The notes: generated by a model from the sequence alone, not told the origin. A stretch of 59,634 nt of DNA from Paenibacillus sp. SY21-1 (GCF_005222705.1 NZ_STGF01000037.1:1-59634), one strand, 5' to 3'. Shown: positions 28,193 through 37,506, counted from the stretch's first letter. Made by a program: numbers and translations.

Positions 28193-29725
28193 CTACGGGT
28201 GAAGACGGGTCAATGGCTGCTTGGCCGGGCCTTCCAGCACCTCTCCTTCGAACGAGAAACGCGACCCGTGGCATGGACAATTCCATGAGCGTTCTCCGTC
28301 ATTCCATTCGACCTCGCAGCCCATATGGGTACAGGTTGTATCGACCAGATGCAGTTGACCCTCCTGATCACGGTAGGCGCCTGCTCTCCGGCCATGAAGC
28401 GTAACGGCAGCGCCTTCATCCTTATTCAGTTCCTCAGGCTTTTTGTAGACCATTTCGAGCTTGCCGGATAATAGATGCTTGGCGACATCGACATTGTCAG
28501 TGGCCAGTGTTTTTACCGTATGCCAGCTTACAGACCGTGATGGGGAATATAGCTCAGCAAAAGGATTTTTCATGTCCGTTAATAAATCGCGTAGCAGCAG
28601 GGCGGCTGCGGTTCCCGTTGTCATCCCCCATTTGCGATAGCCCGTAGCGACAAAAACTCTCGAGGCTGCGTTCGTTAACGGCCCAATAAAGGGTATTTTG
28701 TCCGCTGTGACTAGATCCTGGGCCGACCAACGATAAGCGATTTCCTTAGGTGAGAAATGCTGCTCGGCAAATCGTTGCAATTCCTCATAATGATTAATCG
28801 TACATATCCCTTGTCCGGTTTTGTGGCTTTGTCCGCCAAGGAGAACCAACCTGTCGCCGCTATCCGTTTGTACGCTGCGAATGGAGCGTTTCGGTTCATC
28901 AGCGCTCAAATACATGCCGCCGGAATAAGGCTCAGCGGATTTAATGCCAAGGACATAAGAGCGATCAGCATGCATTCTTGCAAAATAAAACCCGCCCCCG
29001 TCGTGAAACGGGAAATGAGCGCAGCTAACGATATTGCGGCAGCTCACATGATGACCGTCCCTGGTTATCACCTTAACAGCTGTTCCATGCTCAATATCGA
29101 CAGCTGTCGTATGCTCAACAATTTCTCCTCCGGCATTTACGAATTCTTTAACGAGGGTAGACAAATAACGGAGCGGGTGAAACTGTGCTTGTCCATGCAT
29201 GGCAATGGCGCCCATTGAGGGAAGCGGCAGCGGAATACTCTCTTGATAGGAGCTCGAAATACCTAGTGTGTTGTAGGCGCTATGCTCTTTTTCAAGTAAG
29301 GAAAGTCCATTGTCAGTGTTCGTATAGATGATTGAATCCTGCTGTTCAAAGCCGCATTCGATGTTGTGCTGCTTGATCGTTGACTGGATAAAGCTCAGCG
29401 CATCGGAGTTAGCGCGGTAATAGAGCGCTGCTTTTTCTTTTCCTTCACGCTGAATCAGTTCGTCGTAGATCAAATCATGTTGCGCTGTGATTTTGGCCGT
29501 TGTATGCCCCGTTGTGCCTTTTAGCAGTCTGCCAGCTTCAATTAAAATCACTTTTAAACCTGCTTTTGCAAGCAAGTACGCAGTCGTAATCCCCGTGATT
29601 CCGCCGCCGATGACAGCTGCTTCCGTCTCGCGATTGTTCTGGAGCGCTGGAAATTCCGGGAGCTTCTCGCAAGAAGCTTGCCAATAAGATTCGGGAAATC
29701 TCGGAAAGGACGTAGAATTGGACAC
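28193..29725 (-). CDS. FAD-dependent oxidoreductase with C-terminal Rieske 2Fe-2S domain
   Basis: A 510-residue two-domain enzyme. The N-terminus binds FAD through AAVIGGGITGITTAYLLAKAG and continues as a DAO-type (glycine oxidase-like) amine or amino-acid oxidase fold. The last 110 residues are a Rieske domain with both ligand pairs, CTHMGC and CPCHG, so a [2Fe-2S] cluster should be present. The start is GTG 29725, nine bases after AAGGAGG. This architecture is common in Bacillus relatives, but the substrate is unknown. It is divergent from the CRISPR leader to its right. Confidence 0.9.
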   Translation of the reverse strand: MSNSTSFPRFPESYWQASCEKLPEFPALQNNRETEAAVIGGGITGITTAYLLAKAGLKVILIEAGRLLKGTTGHTTAKITAQHDLIYDELIQREGKEKAALYYRANSDALSFIQSTIKQHNIECGFEQQDSIIYTNTDNGLSLLEKEHSAYNTLGISSSYQESIPLPLPSMGAIAMHGQAQFHPLRYLSTLVKEFVNAGGEIVEHTTAVDIEHGTAVKVITRDGHHVSCRNIVSCAHFPFHDGGGFYFARMHADRSYVLGIKSAEPYSGGMYLSADEPKRSIRSVQTDSGDRLVLLGGQSHKTGQGICTINHYEELQRFAEQHFSPKEIAYRWSAQDLVTADKIPFIGPLTNAASRVFVATGYRKWGMTTGTAAALLLRDLLTDMKNPFAELYSPSRSVSWHTVKTLATDNVDVAKHLLSGKLEMVYKKPEELNKDEGAAVTLHGRRAGAYRDQEGQLHLVDTTCTHMGCEVEWNDGERSWNCPCHGSRFSFEGEVLEGPAKQPLTRLHP

Positions 29726-29874
29726 AGCCTGTTGCCTCCTTATAGGTATGCTGTGTTTAACGTGTCCAGAAAAAGGAAAGGTATGCAGATTAGAAGGGAA
29801 TAGTTGGGGAGATGATGAGTGGATTTAGTAGTTTTCAGAAATGTGGGGCCCAATTCTGCTTAAGCAGCCGTAGT

Positions 29875-30056
29875 GGTGCGAATGTGAAGCTCACATGAAA
29901 ACCCCGGGGCATTCGCACCTCGAAAATTGTCGAATTTCAATATTTTCCTACAATGTGGAAAATTTGAAATGTATGATTTATACTTTTTAGAGATAGCTTT
30001 TGGCGACATTGGCTGGCATTGATGCTGTGTGTGGATCAATGAGGGACATTTTCGCT
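29875..30056 (+). promoter_or_regulatory. CRISPR leader of array 1 with inverted repeat and promoter
   Basis: The leader begins with GGTGCGAATG (29875-29884), whose exact complement CATTCGCACC lies at 29910-29919. An inner palindrome, ATGTGA AGC TCACAT, overlaps the left arm. A promoter follows: TGGAAA (29956-29961), 17 bp, TATACT (29979-29984). The same parts precede array 2 at identical spacing: 37 from inverted repeat to -35 start, 78 from -10 start to the first repeat. The last bases before repeat 1 (ATTTTCGCT) are also shared. The 330-base gap from the oxidoreductase to the array otherwise holds no gene. Confidence 0.8.
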
Positions 30057-30556
30057 GTCGCACTCCGTATGGAGTGCGTGGATTGAAACCGGTTATTTTG
30101 ACAAGCTGGGAATTAGCGCTCAAGTCGCACTCCGTATGGAGTGCGTGGATTGAAACAGTCTCCGTCATCAAGGTCCATGATGTCAGGTTTGTCGCACTCC
30201 GTATGGAGTGCGTGGATTGAAACCCCGTTCACAATAACATTTTTAAGATTGGCACCGAGGTCGCACTCCGTATGGAGTGCGTGGATTGAAACTCTCCGAT
30301 CATTGGCCGACCACGACCACGGCCGGTCGCACTCCGTATGGAGTGCGTGGATTGAAACCTGCCAGTGATTAGATCGCGCCCGCCGTAGATTGTCGCACTC
30401 CGTATGGAGTGCGTGGATTGAAATGTCCTCGACATAGAGCGGCGTCTCTGCCGAAACGTCGCACTCCGTATGGAGTGCGTGGATTGAAACGTTTTGCGTC
30501 AACTGATGTCGAGCCGAACGTTTGTCGCACTCCGTATGGAGTGCGTGGATTGAAAC
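30057..30556 (+). CRISPR. Type I-C-like CRISPR array 1 (8 repeats, 7 spacers)
   Basis: Eight 33-base repeats begin GTCGCACTCC and end GTGGATTGAAAC, with an internal CACTCC..GGAGTG hairpin as in subtype I-C. Repeats start at 30057, 30124, 30191, 30260, 30326, 30392, 30458 and 30524; spacers are 33-36 bases. Repeat 6 ends in T instead of C (30424). The leader is on the left, so transcription runs on the plus strand. No cas gene lies in this window. Peptide-like repeats read from this region on the minus strand are an artefact of the DNA repeat. Confidence 0.98.
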
Positions 30557-30560
30557 TTAG

Positions 30561-30585
30561 GAGCCTTTGCAAAGGCTCTTTTTTT
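30561..30585 (+). terminator. Terminator immediately after CRISPR array 1
   Basis: A perfect palindrome GAGCCTTTG/CAAAGGCTC (30561-30578) followed by a run of seven T begins four bases after the last repeat. It would end the crRNA precursor and insulate the kinase gene that follows. Confidence 0.92.
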
Positions 30586-30679
30586 GTTTATTAGCCTGTA
30601 ATGTTCTTTTCAGCTAGGTTATAACTTCAAATCTTTTGTGATAACATGATGGATATTCTTAAGTAACGGAGGTATGACC

Positions 30680-32506
30680 TTGAAATCGGATTTGCGTGTA
30701 GTGTCTTCAATTCGCAGGTGGTTCGGCCGACTGCGCTTCAAAAGCAAGGTTATTACCGTGTTTTTTCCGCTTCTTGTCGTGTCGCTTATCACGCTGGGGA
30801 TTTTGTCCAGCCAGGCGTTCAGCCGCTCGCTCATCGACCGGACGACACGAAATGTAACGGATCAATCCGAGCTGATATTGTCGCGTACAGATTATATTTT
30901 TCAAAGCGTGGAAACGACAGCCAATATTATGGTGACTAATATTAACCGTCTGTATGAATCCTCTCCGAATCGCTCCGATTCGACCATTGAAGAGAATCGT
31001 TTCTCCGATATGATGCAAAGTCGCTTAATGATTGACCTGTCGATCTTTCGTGAAGCGGACGGGGCCGCATTTGTTGAGGATAGCGGTCGTATCTATACGT
31101 CCTACCCTGAAAACGAGCATGAACGTTTGCAGCTTAGCAGCGATATGATTCAGCAGGTGCGGAACGCCAACAGCTATGGCACCGATCATTGGTTTGAAAT
31201 GGAAAAGAGAGCCTATCTGACACCGGACCAGACTTCCCCAGTCATCACATTAGGCAAAATGGTTATCCATATAGACTCGGGCGAGCCGATTGGCACGTTG
31301 TTTTTGTTTGTAAAAGAGGAGAAATTTTCGGCCTTTCTTCATTCTGTCGACCCGGCAGCGCCCAAGGCTTATTTTTTTGTTGACAAAAATATTCAGGTTG
31401 CGGCAGCAACCGATAAAGAATTATTGCTTCAAGCTGTAGCCGAGCCATTGCGGACGGTGCTGAAGCAGCAGTCGGCAAATAGCCAGGCACGGGCATTCTC
31501 CTACACGGAGGATGGCAACCTAACGACAATTGCGCCATATAACCGAATGGGATGGCAGCTGGTCAATGTCGTTTCATTGAAGGTGCTGACCAGCGATGTC
31601 AGGCAAAATGTGCAATTGACAGTAATTGTCGGGCTGCTGTGCATTCTATTTTCCTGGCTGGGGGCCAGTGTTCTGTCGAGAGTTGTAGTAGGACCGCTGG
31701 AGCAGCTTACCCGCGCCATGCGCAAGGTGTTTACGGGAGATATCAATCCGGTGGCGGAGGTTCGTTCCGAGGATGAGGTTGGCATTATCGCAGAGTCCTT
31801 TAATTATATGGTGCACCGGGTAAGGGAGCTTCTGGATACGGTAAATCATGAGCAGAACAGGAAACGGGAATATGAGCTGGCACTAATCAATGCCCAGATT
31901 AAGCCTCACTTTTTGTACAATACGCTGGATACGATTTATGTATTAAATGAATTTGGACGCAATGAGGAGGCGCGAGATACGACGAAGGCGCTGGCCGATT
32001 TTTACCGTATGGTGCTGAACAAGGGGCGGGAGCTGATTTTGCTGGAAAAGGAAGTGCAGCTTACGGACGACTATTTGTCTATTATGCAAATTCGGTATCC
32101 GGATCTATTTCGCTATGAGATCGATATTCCGTCCGAGCTGAATGGAGCGCCGATTCCCAAGCTGTCCTTGCAGCCGCTGGTGGAAAATGCGATTTATCAC
32201 GGTTTAAAAAATAAAGAAACGAGAGGCTTCATTCGGATATCGGCCTTTAGCATCGATGACCGTATTATCGTCCGCGTGCAGGATAATGGTATCGGCATGG
32301 ATGAAGCTCAAATAAACGCCATCTTATCCAGGCACTCGCCTGAAGAGGAGACAAGATCGATCGGGACGTATACGGTTCTGCAGAGAATGCATCTTTATTT
32401 TGGCGAGAACTATGGCTTATCGGTAAGCAGCACGCCAGGAGAGGGAACTATCGTGGATTTATCTTTGCCCATGCTAAGAAAAGGAAGTGAAGGACAGGAT
32501 GTATAA
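30680..32506 (+). CDS. YesM-type sensor histidine kinase (pair 2)
   Basis: A 608-residue membrane sensor. Transmembrane segments are at about 24-44 (VITVFFPLLVVSLITLGIL) and about 305-325 (VIVGLLCILFSWLGASVL), flanking an extracellular sensor domain, then HAMP. The kinase core has QIKPHFLYN with H410, PLVENAIYHGL and QDNGIGM. The start is decided by the ribosome site GGAGG at 30668-30672: TTG 30680 sits seven bases away, while ATG 30674 is only one base away. The gene overlaps the response regulator by 8 bases. It heads module B. Confidence 0.92.
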   Translation: MKSDLRVVSSIRRWFGRLRFKSKVITVFFPLLVVSLITLGILSSQAFSRSLIDRTTRNVTDQSELILSRTDYIFQSVETTANIMVTNINRLYESSPNRSDSTIEENRFSDMMQSRLMIDLSIFREADGAAFVEDSGRIYTSYPENEHERLQLSSDMIQQVRNANSYGTDHWFEMEKRAYLTPDQTSPVITLGKMVIHIDSGEPIGTLFLFVKEEKFSAFLHSVDPAAPKAYFFVDKNIQVAAATDKELLLQAVAEPLRTVLKQQSANSQARAFSYTEDGNLTTIAPYNRMGWQLVNVVSLKVLTSDVRQNVQLTVIVGLLCILFSWLGASVLSRVVVGPLEQLTRAMRKVFTGDINPVAEVRSEDEVGIIAESFNYMVHRVRELLDTVNHEQNRKREYELALINAQIKPHFLYNTLDTIYVLNEFGRNEEARDTTKALADFYRMVLNKGRELILLEKEVQLTDDYLSIMQIRYPDLFRYEIDIPSELNGAPIPKLSLQPLVENAIYHGLKNKETRGFIRISAFSIDDRIIVRVQDNGIGMDEAQINAILSRHSPEEETRSIGTYTVLQRMHLYFGENYGLSVSSTPGEGTIVDLSLPMLRKGSEGQDV

Positions 32507-33602
32507 AGTGATGATTGTGGATGACGAGCCGTTATTCCGGGATTTTTTGCGTCTAAAAATGGATTGGGAAAGCTATGGCTTTGAAATATGCTGTGAAGCG
32601 CGTAACGGGCGTGAAGCGCTGCAGGAAGCGGACCGGCATCGGCCGCATTTGGCGCTTGTTGATATCAATATGCCCTTTATGAATGGCATCGAGCTGGCAG
32701 TAAAGCTAAAGGAAAAATTTGCGAATATCGTTATCGTTTTTATATCCGGTCATAATGAATTTGAATATTTGCAGCAAGCGGTGAGATCGGGTGTGCAGGA
32801 TTATTTGCTTAAACCCTTCAACAAGGACGAAATGATTTCGATGCTCGAACGCATCAAGCCGCAGCTTCCCGATTTGCCTAAGCACCACAGGAATGCGGAG
32901 GAGCTGAGTGGCGAGGAGGACAAAGCGAGCGCGCCAACACTAGCCAATCTGGGCTTCCTGCATGATTCCATTATTCTTGGTCTGCGGATGCGGGATAAAG
33001 AAACCATCGAAGAAGTACGGAAAGTAGTCAATGAGCTGCGCGGCCGTCCGCGGGAAGACGAATACGGGGAGGCGATGATTATGGCGCTTGTATCGCTAGC
33101 CTTGTCTTTTGCAAGTGAAAGGGGAATTTCGTACGAGAGGGTCTGGGAAAATGAAGAAAACAAGGCGCCCTATGAGCTTGTAAAAGCTCTTCTTGCCTGG
33201 GATGAGGTCGAGGAATGGATGGTGTCGCTGTATAGGAAGCTGTTTCAGCTCACGGCCGACAGCAAGCTGACCAAAGCCTCGCAGCTGTTTCTCGACGCGC
33301 TTAGCTACATCGAGCAGCATTATGCAAACCCCGATTTGTCCGCCGAGCAGGTGGCGGGCGGCGTATTTGTCGACCCCAGTTATTTAAGGCGCGTCTTTCG
33401 GAAGGAATCCGGTCATTCCATCGTTGACCATATCACGCATGTCCGTATGAAAGAAGCGAAGTCCCTTATGCGAAAAGGGAATCTGCGTTTGCTTGAGGTT
33501 GCGGAAAGCGTTGGTTATTCGGATCCCAATTATTTTGGGAAAAGCTTCAAGAAACGATTTGGCATGACGCCTACTGAGTATGAACAGCTACAAAAAAGGT
33601 AG
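32499..33602 (+). CDS. YesN-type AraC family response regulator (pair 2)
   Basis: A 367-residue regulator, shorter than the other two in the window. The receiver has MIVDDEP and phosphorylation site D55 in LALVDINMPFMNG, with the lysine in YLLKPF. The C-terminal AraC domain reads LSAEQVAGGVFVDPSYLRRVF and VAESVGYSDPNYFGKSFKK. ATG 32499 overlaps the kinase stop codon (ATGTATAA, 32499-32506), indicating translational coupling; GTG 32487 is less likely. The neighbouring importer 2 is the likely target. Confidence 0.92.
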   Translation: MYKVMIVDDEPLFRDFLRLKMDWESYGFEICCEARNGREALQEADRHRPHLALVDINMPFMNGIELAVKLKEKFANIVIVFISGHNEFEYLQQAVRSGVQDYLLKPFNKDEMISMLERIKPQLPDLPKHHRNAEELSGEEDKASAPTLANLGFLHDSIILGLRMRDKETIEEVRKVVNELRGRPREDEYGEAMIMALVSLALSFASERGISYERVWENEENKAPYELVKALLAWDEVEEWMVSLYRKLFQLTADSKLTKASQLFLDALSYIEQHYANPDLSAEQVAGGVFVDPSYLRRVFRKESGHSIVDHITHVRMKEAKSLMRKGNLRLLEVAESVGYSDPNYFGKSFKKRFGMTPTEYEQLQKR

Positions 33603-33636
33603 GCTTTGGCAGCTGCTTGAGCAATAGGTGCGAATT

Positions 33637-33701
33637 GTCCCGTTTTTTACGGAAACAGCCCGATTTGTTCCTTATGATGTGGCAGGTTCGCCGACTATAA
33701 T
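33637..33701 (+). promoter_or_regulatory. Putative regulated promoter of importer 2
   Basis: A consensus -10 TATAAT is at 33696-33701 with no acceptable -35, typical of an activated promoter. Upstream are two similar elements 20 bp apart, GTCCCGTTTTTT (33637) and AGCCCGATTTGT (33657), which could be direct half-sites for the AraC-type regulator encoded just before. This rests on spacing and similarity alone. Confidence 0.35.
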
Positions 33702-33760
33702 GTGTGGGAGGGTTGCATTACAGGCTCAACTACACCAGATCACTACAGGGGGATCAGTCC

Positions 33761-35077
33761 ATGAACAAAGCTTCAAAATCAACGATTTCCGTCTTGCTAA
33801 CGCTTTCTCTTTCGGTAGGCCTTACGGCGTGCGGCAGCAATAACGCAGCGCCGGCAGAAACGGATATCGAAGGCGGAGCCAGTGAGCAAGCGATTAATCT
33901 GAAGGTGTATGCACAGCATTTTGATGAGGATACAAAAGGGCCGTTCGATTACGCTGTCGCTGAACTCAAAAAAGAGATGCCTAACGTCACGATTGAATTG
34001 GACCCGGCCGTACAGGACGGCTACCAGAAGCTGAAAACCTATGCAGCGACCGGAAACATGCCTGATATTTATTTCACAGACTGGGCAACGATGCAGACAT
34101 TTGCTAATTCCAAAAATGTCGAGGTGCTCGACAATTATGAGAGCACGGCCGCATTTAAGGAAAACCTGAATCCGGGTGTGGAATCCAGATTGGTAGCCCC
34201 GGATGGTCACGTATACGCTTACCCGGACACAGGTATTGAATTCCAGATTTTGTACTACAACAAAACGATCTTTGAAGAGGTCGGTATTCCGGTTCCCATC
34301 AAAACGGTTGACCAGCTGGCTGAGGCGTCCACGAAGCTTAAGGCTGCCGGCTATGTGCCGCTTTCGATCTTCGCGAAGGAAAAATGGATTACGAGCGCAT
34401 TGTACAACGGCTTCGTTACGCGTGAGGAGCCAATGGGCTTTGGAGCGCTTGAGCAGGCAGGCGTTAAACAATTGCCGGAAGCGTTCGTAACGGCAGCCAA
34501 TCAAATCAACCAGCTTCAGGAAGCCGGATTGTTCGATGCCAATGCCACCAATACGAACTATGATCAAGCCTCTTCGCTCTTCTACCAAGGCAAGGCGGCC
34601 ATGTTCGTAAACGGCCAATGGGAAATCTACAGCTCACAGGAAAAACTGGGTGATCAGGTAGATTGGATGTATTGGCCTGCCAAGGATGAAGCGACGTACG
34701 AGCAATCCCAATATCATATTGCTGGCGCAGGCGCGCCGCAAGGGTATGCGGTATCCCCTTCCAGCGAGAACAAGGAGACTGCTGTCAAAGTAGCTGCTTT
34801 TCTGGCCAACAAATCGGCGGAATATCGTTATACGCAGCTGGGCAGCCCAATTATTGCGCCAAAGGTGGACAAGGCAATCGCTTCCGACGTGCCGGCGATG
34901 ATGGACCGGATTGCGACCGAGCTGCTGCCGAGCGCTACCCATTACGCTGCCTTGTTGAGCAACACGAAAATCCAGAACGCATTGAATGACAACACGCAAA
35001 ACATTTTGATCAACGGGTTTAACGCGGATGATTTTGTCGCAAGCATGAACCGGACGCTCGAGAAAGAAAACAACTAA
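33761..35077 (+). CDS. Sugar ABC transporter substrate-binding lipoprotein, importer 2
   Basis: A 438-residue family 1 solute-binding protein, shorter than the LplA-like proteins of importers 1 and 3 and closer to the MsmE/UgpB size class. The lipobox is VGLTAC with lipidated Cys24. ATG 33761 follows AGGGGG; the frame extends upstream to 33704, but that would bury the signal peptide inside the protein. It follows kinase/regulator pair 2 by 158 bases and is separated from the permeases by a stem-loop. Confidence 0.93.
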   Translation: MNKASKSTISVLLTLSLSVGLTACGSNNAAPAETDIEGGASEQAINLKVYAQHFDEDTKGPFDYAVAELKKEMPNVTIELDPAVQDGYQKLKTYAATGNMPDIYFTDWATMQTFANSKNVEVLDNYESTAAFKENLNPGVESRLVAPDGHVYAYPDTGIEFQILYYNKTIFEEVGIPVPIKTVDQLAEASTKLKAAGYVPLSIFAKEKWITSALYNGFVTREEPMGFGALEQAGVKQLPEAFVTAANQINQLQEAGLFDANATNTNYDQASSLFYQGKAAMFVNGQWEIYSSQEKLGDQVDWMYWPAKDEATYEQSQYHIAGAGAPQGYAVSPSSENKETAVKVAAFLANKSAEYRYTQLGSPIIAPKVDKAIASDVPAMMDRIATELLPSATHYAALLSNTKIQNALNDNTQNILINGFNADDFVASMNRTLEKENN

Positions 35078-35091
35078 TATCGATCGTATGA

Positions 35092-35126
35092 CGAACCCCT
35101 GCGGCCTTATCGGCCAAAGGGGTTCG
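35092..35126 (+). other. Intergenic stem-loop between binding-protein and permease genes (importer 2)
   Basis: The outer arms CGAACCCCT (35092-35100) and AGGGGTTCG (35118-35126) pair perfectly. Two-base internal bulges lead to an inner GGCC/GGCC stem (35103-35106, 35112-35115). No T-tract follows, so partial termination or protection of the upstream mRNA is more likely than full termination. Confidence 0.75.
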
Positions 35127-35157
35127 CTTATCCAGTATGAAGGAGCGAAGGACATAG

Positions 35158-36036
35158 ATGAACAGGTATTTGGGAAACAAACCGGCGCTTGCGCTGTTTC
35201 TGCTTCCGGCATTATTGGTGTACAGCGTCATTCTGATCTATCCCGTTCTCCAAGGCGTGTTTCGCAGCTTTTTCGAATGGGACGGGCTTAGCGCATCAAC
35301 CTTTATCGGTCTTGATAATTATAAAGAGCTGATGACCGATCCGCTGTTGGCGGTTTCCCTCAAGAACGGGGCGCTTTTTTCTCTGGTTCTCGTTGTCTTC
35401 CAGATTGGCCTTGGAACCGTGCTGGCTTTAATCTGCGCAGATCCGCGCACTCGCGGCAGGAAGTTTCTTAAAACCGCCTATTTTATTCCGGTTGTACTTT
35501 CCGTGACTGTCGTTTGCCAGCTCTGGATCGCCATGTATGATCCGACCAACGGCTTGATTAACAAGCTGTTCAGTCTTCTTAACATCCCGTATCAGCAAAA
35601 CTGGCTTAACTCGCCCACGCAATCAATTATTGCCATCGCCTTTGTTAATGCGTGGCAATTTATGGGCTACCAATTTGCCCTGTTGTATGCCGGCGTTAAA
35701 GCCATTCCTGAGGATTATTTCGAGGCGGCGACGATTGACGGGTGCAGCAAATGGCGCGCCCACTGGAATGTAACCCTCCCGCTTATGCGTGAAACCTACA
35801 AATTCTGCTTCACGATCGCCATTACGTCGGGTATCAGCGCCTTTGTTCAAATGTTGATTATGACGAATGGCGGCCCTGGAACCACCAACTACACCTTAAC
35901 GTTTATGATCTATCGCTATGCCTTTATGGAAAGCAATTATGGCTACGCCTGCGCTGTATCCGTGCTGCTCGTGTTGATTTCGCTTTTTGCAACGCTAGTC
36001 ATCAATAAAGTATTTGACCGCAATCAAGAAGCATAA
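35158..36036 (+). CDS. ABC transporter permease (MsmF/UgpA-like), importer 2
   Basis: A 292-residue membrane protein. The N-terminal segment ALALFLLPALLVYSVILIYP and the EAA loop FEAATIDGCSKWRAHWNVTLP identify a sugar ABC importer permease. ATG 35158 follows AAGGAGCGAAGG. It forms a heterodimer with the next gene product. No ATPase gene is nearby. Confidence 0.93.
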   Translation: MNRYLGNKPALALFLLPALLVYSVILIYPVLQGVFRSFFEWDGLSASTFIGLDNYKELMTDPLLAVSLKNGALFSLVLVVFQIGLGTVLALICADPRTRGRKFLKTAYFIPVVLSVTVVCQLWIAMYDPTNGLINKLFSLLNIPYQQNWLNSPTQSIIAIAFVNAWQFMGYQFALLYAGVKAIPEDYFEAATIDGCSKWRAHWNVTLPLMRETYKFCFTIAITSGISAFVQMLIMTNGGPGTTNYTLTFMIYRYAFMESNYGYACAVSVLLVLISLFATLVINKVFDRNQEA

Positions 36037-36065
36037 GGTCGACAGCTTGAGGAAAGGAGCTCAAC

Positions 36066-36908
36066 ATGAATAAAAGTATGCTGTACAAACTGGGACGAAC
36101 GGCTTCTCAGATCCCATTGTGGCTTTACGTTATCGTTTCCGTTTATCCGCTATTCTGGATGGTCTCTTATTCGTTGAAAAATAACGATGAAATATTTGTA
36201 ACCAACCCGTTTGGCCCGCCCACCCAATTCCGGTTCGAAAATTATGTGAACGCCTGGACGCAATTCAATATTCCAAGGTATATATGGAACAGCCTGATTG
36301 TATCCTTGATTGCCACGACGATCATTCTGCTGCTGGCGCTGATGTTTTCATTTGCCGTCGCACGCATGAGGTGGAGATTTCGTTCTCAAGCCCGACTCTA
36401 TATGATCATCGGCATGTTTATGCCATTGCAGGTCATTCTGATTCCACTGGCGATTCTCGTTCGGGACCTTCATCTGACCAACACCTATTGGGCACTGATC
36501 ATCCCTTATATTGCAATGGGCTTGCCGTTCTCGACCATGGTCTTCTACGGCTTCTTGACCGGTATCCCCAAGGAGATCGAAGAGGCTGCCTGCATGGATG
36601 GAGCGAGCATTTACCGGCTGTTTTTACAAGTGATTCTACCGCTTACTCAGCCTGCAATCGCTACGGTTGCCATCTTTCAATTTCTAAACAATTGGAACGA
36701 GTTTACCCTGGCCTACATTCTTATTTCGGATGAGAACATGAAGACGTTGCCGCTCGGACTTCAGTTCTTTCAAGGCTCGTACAGCACGGACTGGGGTTCG
36801 ATGGGTGCGGTTATGACCATAGCGTCATTGCCGATGGTCGTTATTTATTTGCTGCTAAGCGAACAGGTGGAGCGGGCGATGAGTGTTGGCTCGGCTGTTA
36901 AAGGCTGA
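36066..36908 (+). CDS. ABC transporter permease (MsmG/UgpE-like), importer 2
   Basis: A 280-residue permease with segments such as IPLWLYVIVSVYPLFWMVSY and the EAA loop IEEAACMDGASIYRLFLQ. The C-terminus RAMSVGSAVKG is typical of the family. It begins 29 bases after its partner with AGGAAAGGAG upstream, and ends the importer 2 operon. The next gene is convergent. Confidence 0.93.
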   Translation: MNKSMLYKLGRTASQIPLWLYVIVSVYPLFWMVSYSLKNNDEIFVTNPFGPPTQFRFENYVNAWTQFNIPRYIWNSLIVSLIATTIILLLALMFSFAVARMRWRFRSQARLYMIIGMFMPLQVILIPLAILVRDLHLTNTYWALIIPYIAMGLPFSTMVFYGFLTGIPKEIEEAACMDGASIYRLFLQVILPLTQPAIATVAIFQFLNNWNEFTLAYILISDENMKTLPLGLQFFQGSYSTDWGSMGAVMTIASLPMVVIYLLLSEQVERAMSVGSAVKG

Positions 36909-36936
36909 GGAGAATTTCACACTCGCTTGCAGCACC

Positions 36937-37506
36937 CTAATTGTCCAGAAGGCGCCCGTTATCATGCCACTGGCCATACATTTTATTTTCTTTTGCATGA
37001 TCGATAAATTTATCCAGTCTTTTCTTAAACAGCTCGGGCTGATCCTTTATGCTCTGTATCGTATCGAGCCGAACTCTTTGATAGAGAGCCGGAAATCCCA
37101 AGAAATGCTCATAGGCTTGAGGCTCCTCCAGCAGCCTTTGCTCGATAGCCTTGTCTATGGAAAAAGAGCTATCGCTCATATCGGGTAGCACCATTCTTCC
37201 TTCATCTCGCATGAGTCCGAGCTTCTCGAGGCGGCGAACACGCTCTTTATTTAATTCCGTCCATGAGCTTTTTTTGCTTCTTGGAGATAATCTTTGCGCG
37301 AGCTCCGTCTCGGATACTTTCTTTTTGACGCTATCAATCCATCCAAAGCACAAGGCTTCTTCAACGGCGTCCAAATAAAGCAGCGTTTCGGGGCTTGCCT
37401 TCATACTCACGATGACCCAACAAGCTTGTTCCGTCTTGCTATTCGCGAGGAGCCAAGCCCGCAATTCCTCTCTTGTTTTTGCTGCTAAAAGATTTTTTAT
37501 TTCCAT
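36937..37506 (-). CDS. YdeI/OmpD-associated family protein (copy 2)
   Basis: A 189-residue paralogue of the gene at 25994-26563. The two share uninterrupted blocks such as QRLSPRSKKSSWTELNKER and KMYGQWHDNGRLLD. The central LCFGWIDSVKKKV motif is kept, so the protein looks intact. As with copy 1, it is convergent with the last gene of a sugar import operon (28 bases between ends). Function is unresolved for the family. Confidence 0.85.
   Translation of the reverse strand: MEIKNLLAAKTREELRAWLLANSKTEQACWVIVSMKASPETLLYLDAVEEALCFGWIDSVKKKVSETELAQRLSPRSKKSSWTELNKERVRRLEKLGLMRDEGRMVLPDMSDSSFSIDKAIEQRLLEEPQAYEHFLGFPALYQRVRLDTIQSIKDQPELFKKRLDKFIDHAKENKMYGQWHDNGRLLDN

Noticed and set aside
30113..30502. 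Minus-strand frames repeating SIHALHTECD
   Set aside because: These are translations of the CRISPR repeat. The period equals repeat plus spacer and there is no ribosome site.
33704..33760. N-terminal extension of binding protein 2
   Set aside because: It would put extra residues before a standard lipoprotein signal peptide. AGGGGG precedes ATG 33761.
33797..34618. 273-codon minus-strand frame inside binding protein 2
   Set aside because: It is a shadow of the lipoprotein gene, with no family motif and low-complexity Arg-rich content.
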